Origin: Butyriboletus loyo
Taxonomy: Eukaryota > Basidiomycota > Agaricomycetes > Boletales > Boletaceae
Direction: 5' to 3'
Length of the DNA: 28,766 nucleotides
Assembly: GCA_038093515.1 (NCBI GenBank)
Contig: JBBPSI010000281.1
Span: 1-28,766 of the forward strand
Shown: positions 28,049-28,766 of the stretch, piece after piece
How positions within the stretch are numbered: the stretch's first letter is position 1
Layout of the letters: every line of letters begins with the position of its first letter
The notes under the pieces: model-generated
Told to the model about the DNA's origin: nothing
The model's database searches: none
What the model saw: the letters and a program-made list of their open reading frames with translations, nothing else
Position numbers and translations under genes: made by a program

Positions 28049-28766
28049 ATTCTGGCTGTACATGCAAAATCTCCAGCTAATATAGAAGAAGACTTCTTGA
28101 ACCCAATACATGGATAATAATAGAGAATGGAATAGTACCAGTGGCGGAAGTAAGGGAATTGTTTTGATTGAACTGAGTAATTTTAATCCACTCAGCCCAT
28201 GTTTCTTGTTTTTTAGCCACATAGGTACGTAAATATTGTTCCATTTCCCTATTTATTTATTTAGTTTGACCATCAGATTGAAGATGGTACACCGTAGAGA
28301 TCTTCTGGGAAATGCTGAGAAGCTTGCAAAGCTCCATGGTAAAGTCCAATACAAACTGGGATCCACAATCTGAAACTATAGTACAAGGAAGTCTGTGAAC
28401 ACACCAAACATTGTCTCTGAATATAACTGCTAAATCCTTAGAAGAGGTAGTTGTCATACAAGGGACATAAACCACTTCTTTGGAAAAACAATCAACTATC
28501 ATACAAATGGCATCAAAGCTGTTAGAAAGCAGAAGTCTGGTAACAAAATCTACAGAAATATCTTCCCAAGGATGACTAGCCATGGGAAGCAGTAACAGTT
28601 TTTCTGCCAGTGCATTTTGCTTACCCTTCATGAGGGCACATGCTTGACAGCTATCTATGTAACATTTAATGTCCTTTGTGATACCAGGCCATGTAAAGTG
28701 TCATGTGAGAAGATGTGCCATATGGGCTTGTCCCAAGTGGCCAGCAATAGGAGAATCATGGCAAAT
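28049..28766 (-). pseudogene. pol: element C Pol, integrase zinc finger and core fragment, inactive
   Basis: From the window edge on minus: H2C2 finger HDSPIAGHLGQAH...CQACALMK with a TGA at 28703-28701. The core follows: EDISVDFVTRL (first Asp), FDAICMIVDCFSKEVVYVPC, TIVSDCGSQFV (second Asp). The DGQTE motif that carries the catalytic Glu reads DGQTK (Lys at 28262-28260), followed by a TAA. Later text, EMEQYLRTYVAKKQETWAEW and ATGTIPFS, is in frame. A one-base shift then leads to YPCIGFKK and GDFACTAR at the junction with element B. The gene continues upstream outside the window and, past B, at 22700. Confidence 0.88.

Larger units (their letters stand above)
21589..28766 (-). mobile_element. 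Gypsy element C, decayed, interrupted by element B, 5' end outside window
   Basis: A minus-strand chromovirus. Its 3' LTR is at 21589-22067, then the polypurine tract, the C-terminal integrase and chromodomain (22173-22700). After the inserted element B, the integrase core and zinc finger follow (28049-28766). Removing B plus one 5-bp copy of the target site rejoins the reading frame (T-A-R-K-A-H-T-E). The remaining coding has several stops and one frameshift. It is older than B. Confidence 0.88.

Noticed and set aside
22696..28053. Exact 5-bp target-site duplication around element B
   Set aside because: TTCCT and ATTCT differ at two of five positions. The restored reading frame of element C supports insertion, but the duplication itself is not proven.
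1..28766. tRNA, rRNA, CRISPR array or plasmid-type origin
   Set aside because: No cloverleaf with a GTTCRA-type arm, no conserved rRNA text and no regularly spaced repeats were seen in reading both strands.

Overview
The window is fungal nuclear DNA, most likely from an Agaricomycete (mushroom-forming basidiomycete). The evidence is chromodomain-bearing Tf1/sushi-type Gypsy elements, a gene model with 53- and 57-nt GT-AG introns, and long stretches almost free of CpG, as expected where methylated repeats have lost C to T. No bacterial-type operon, CRISPR array, rRNA or tRNA was seen. The region is a transposon graveyard with one plausible small host gene.

Layout. 1-6272: a Ty1/copia element with an extra ORF ahead of gag, a gag without a zinc knuckle, and an uninterrupted 1474-codon pol in the +1 frame. 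6443-6660: an imperfect foldback repeat. 8707-9158: a TATA box and a three-exon model for a 51-residue secreted peptide. 10223-12395: a 2.2-kb segment bounded by 50-bp inverted repeats, with a CpG-rich core. 12361-13720: unassigned DNA holding a single CpG.

13900-21427: a solo LTR of Gypsy family C (target-site duplication AGCAG) split by a full-length Gypsy element, called A (13965-20960, target-site duplication TCCAC). 21589 to the window end: a decayed family C Gypsy element on the minus strand. It is interrupted at 22701-28048 by a minus-strand relative of A, called B.

How the parts work together. A and B share the Tf1-style replication signals: a TATA box about 31 nt ahead of a start region that is complementary to the primer-binding site just after the LTR, and (in A) a polypurine tract before the 3' LTR. 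Gag, with a reordered zinc knuckle, precedes a -1-frame pol (protease, RT, RNase H, integrase, chromodomain). A also has a third ORF after pol, built like a second Gag (helical region, proline-rich linker, three zinc knuckles). Both A and B are dead. A has three TGA stops and YMDN in place of YMDD. B has stops and deletions. Element C has lost the catalytic Glu of its integrase.

The most notable observations are the 3' gag-like ORF of A, a conserved ATG-free translated-looking leader in A and B, the chimeric 3' LTR of B, the self-priming signals, the secreted-peptide gene and the 50-bp inverted-repeat pair.
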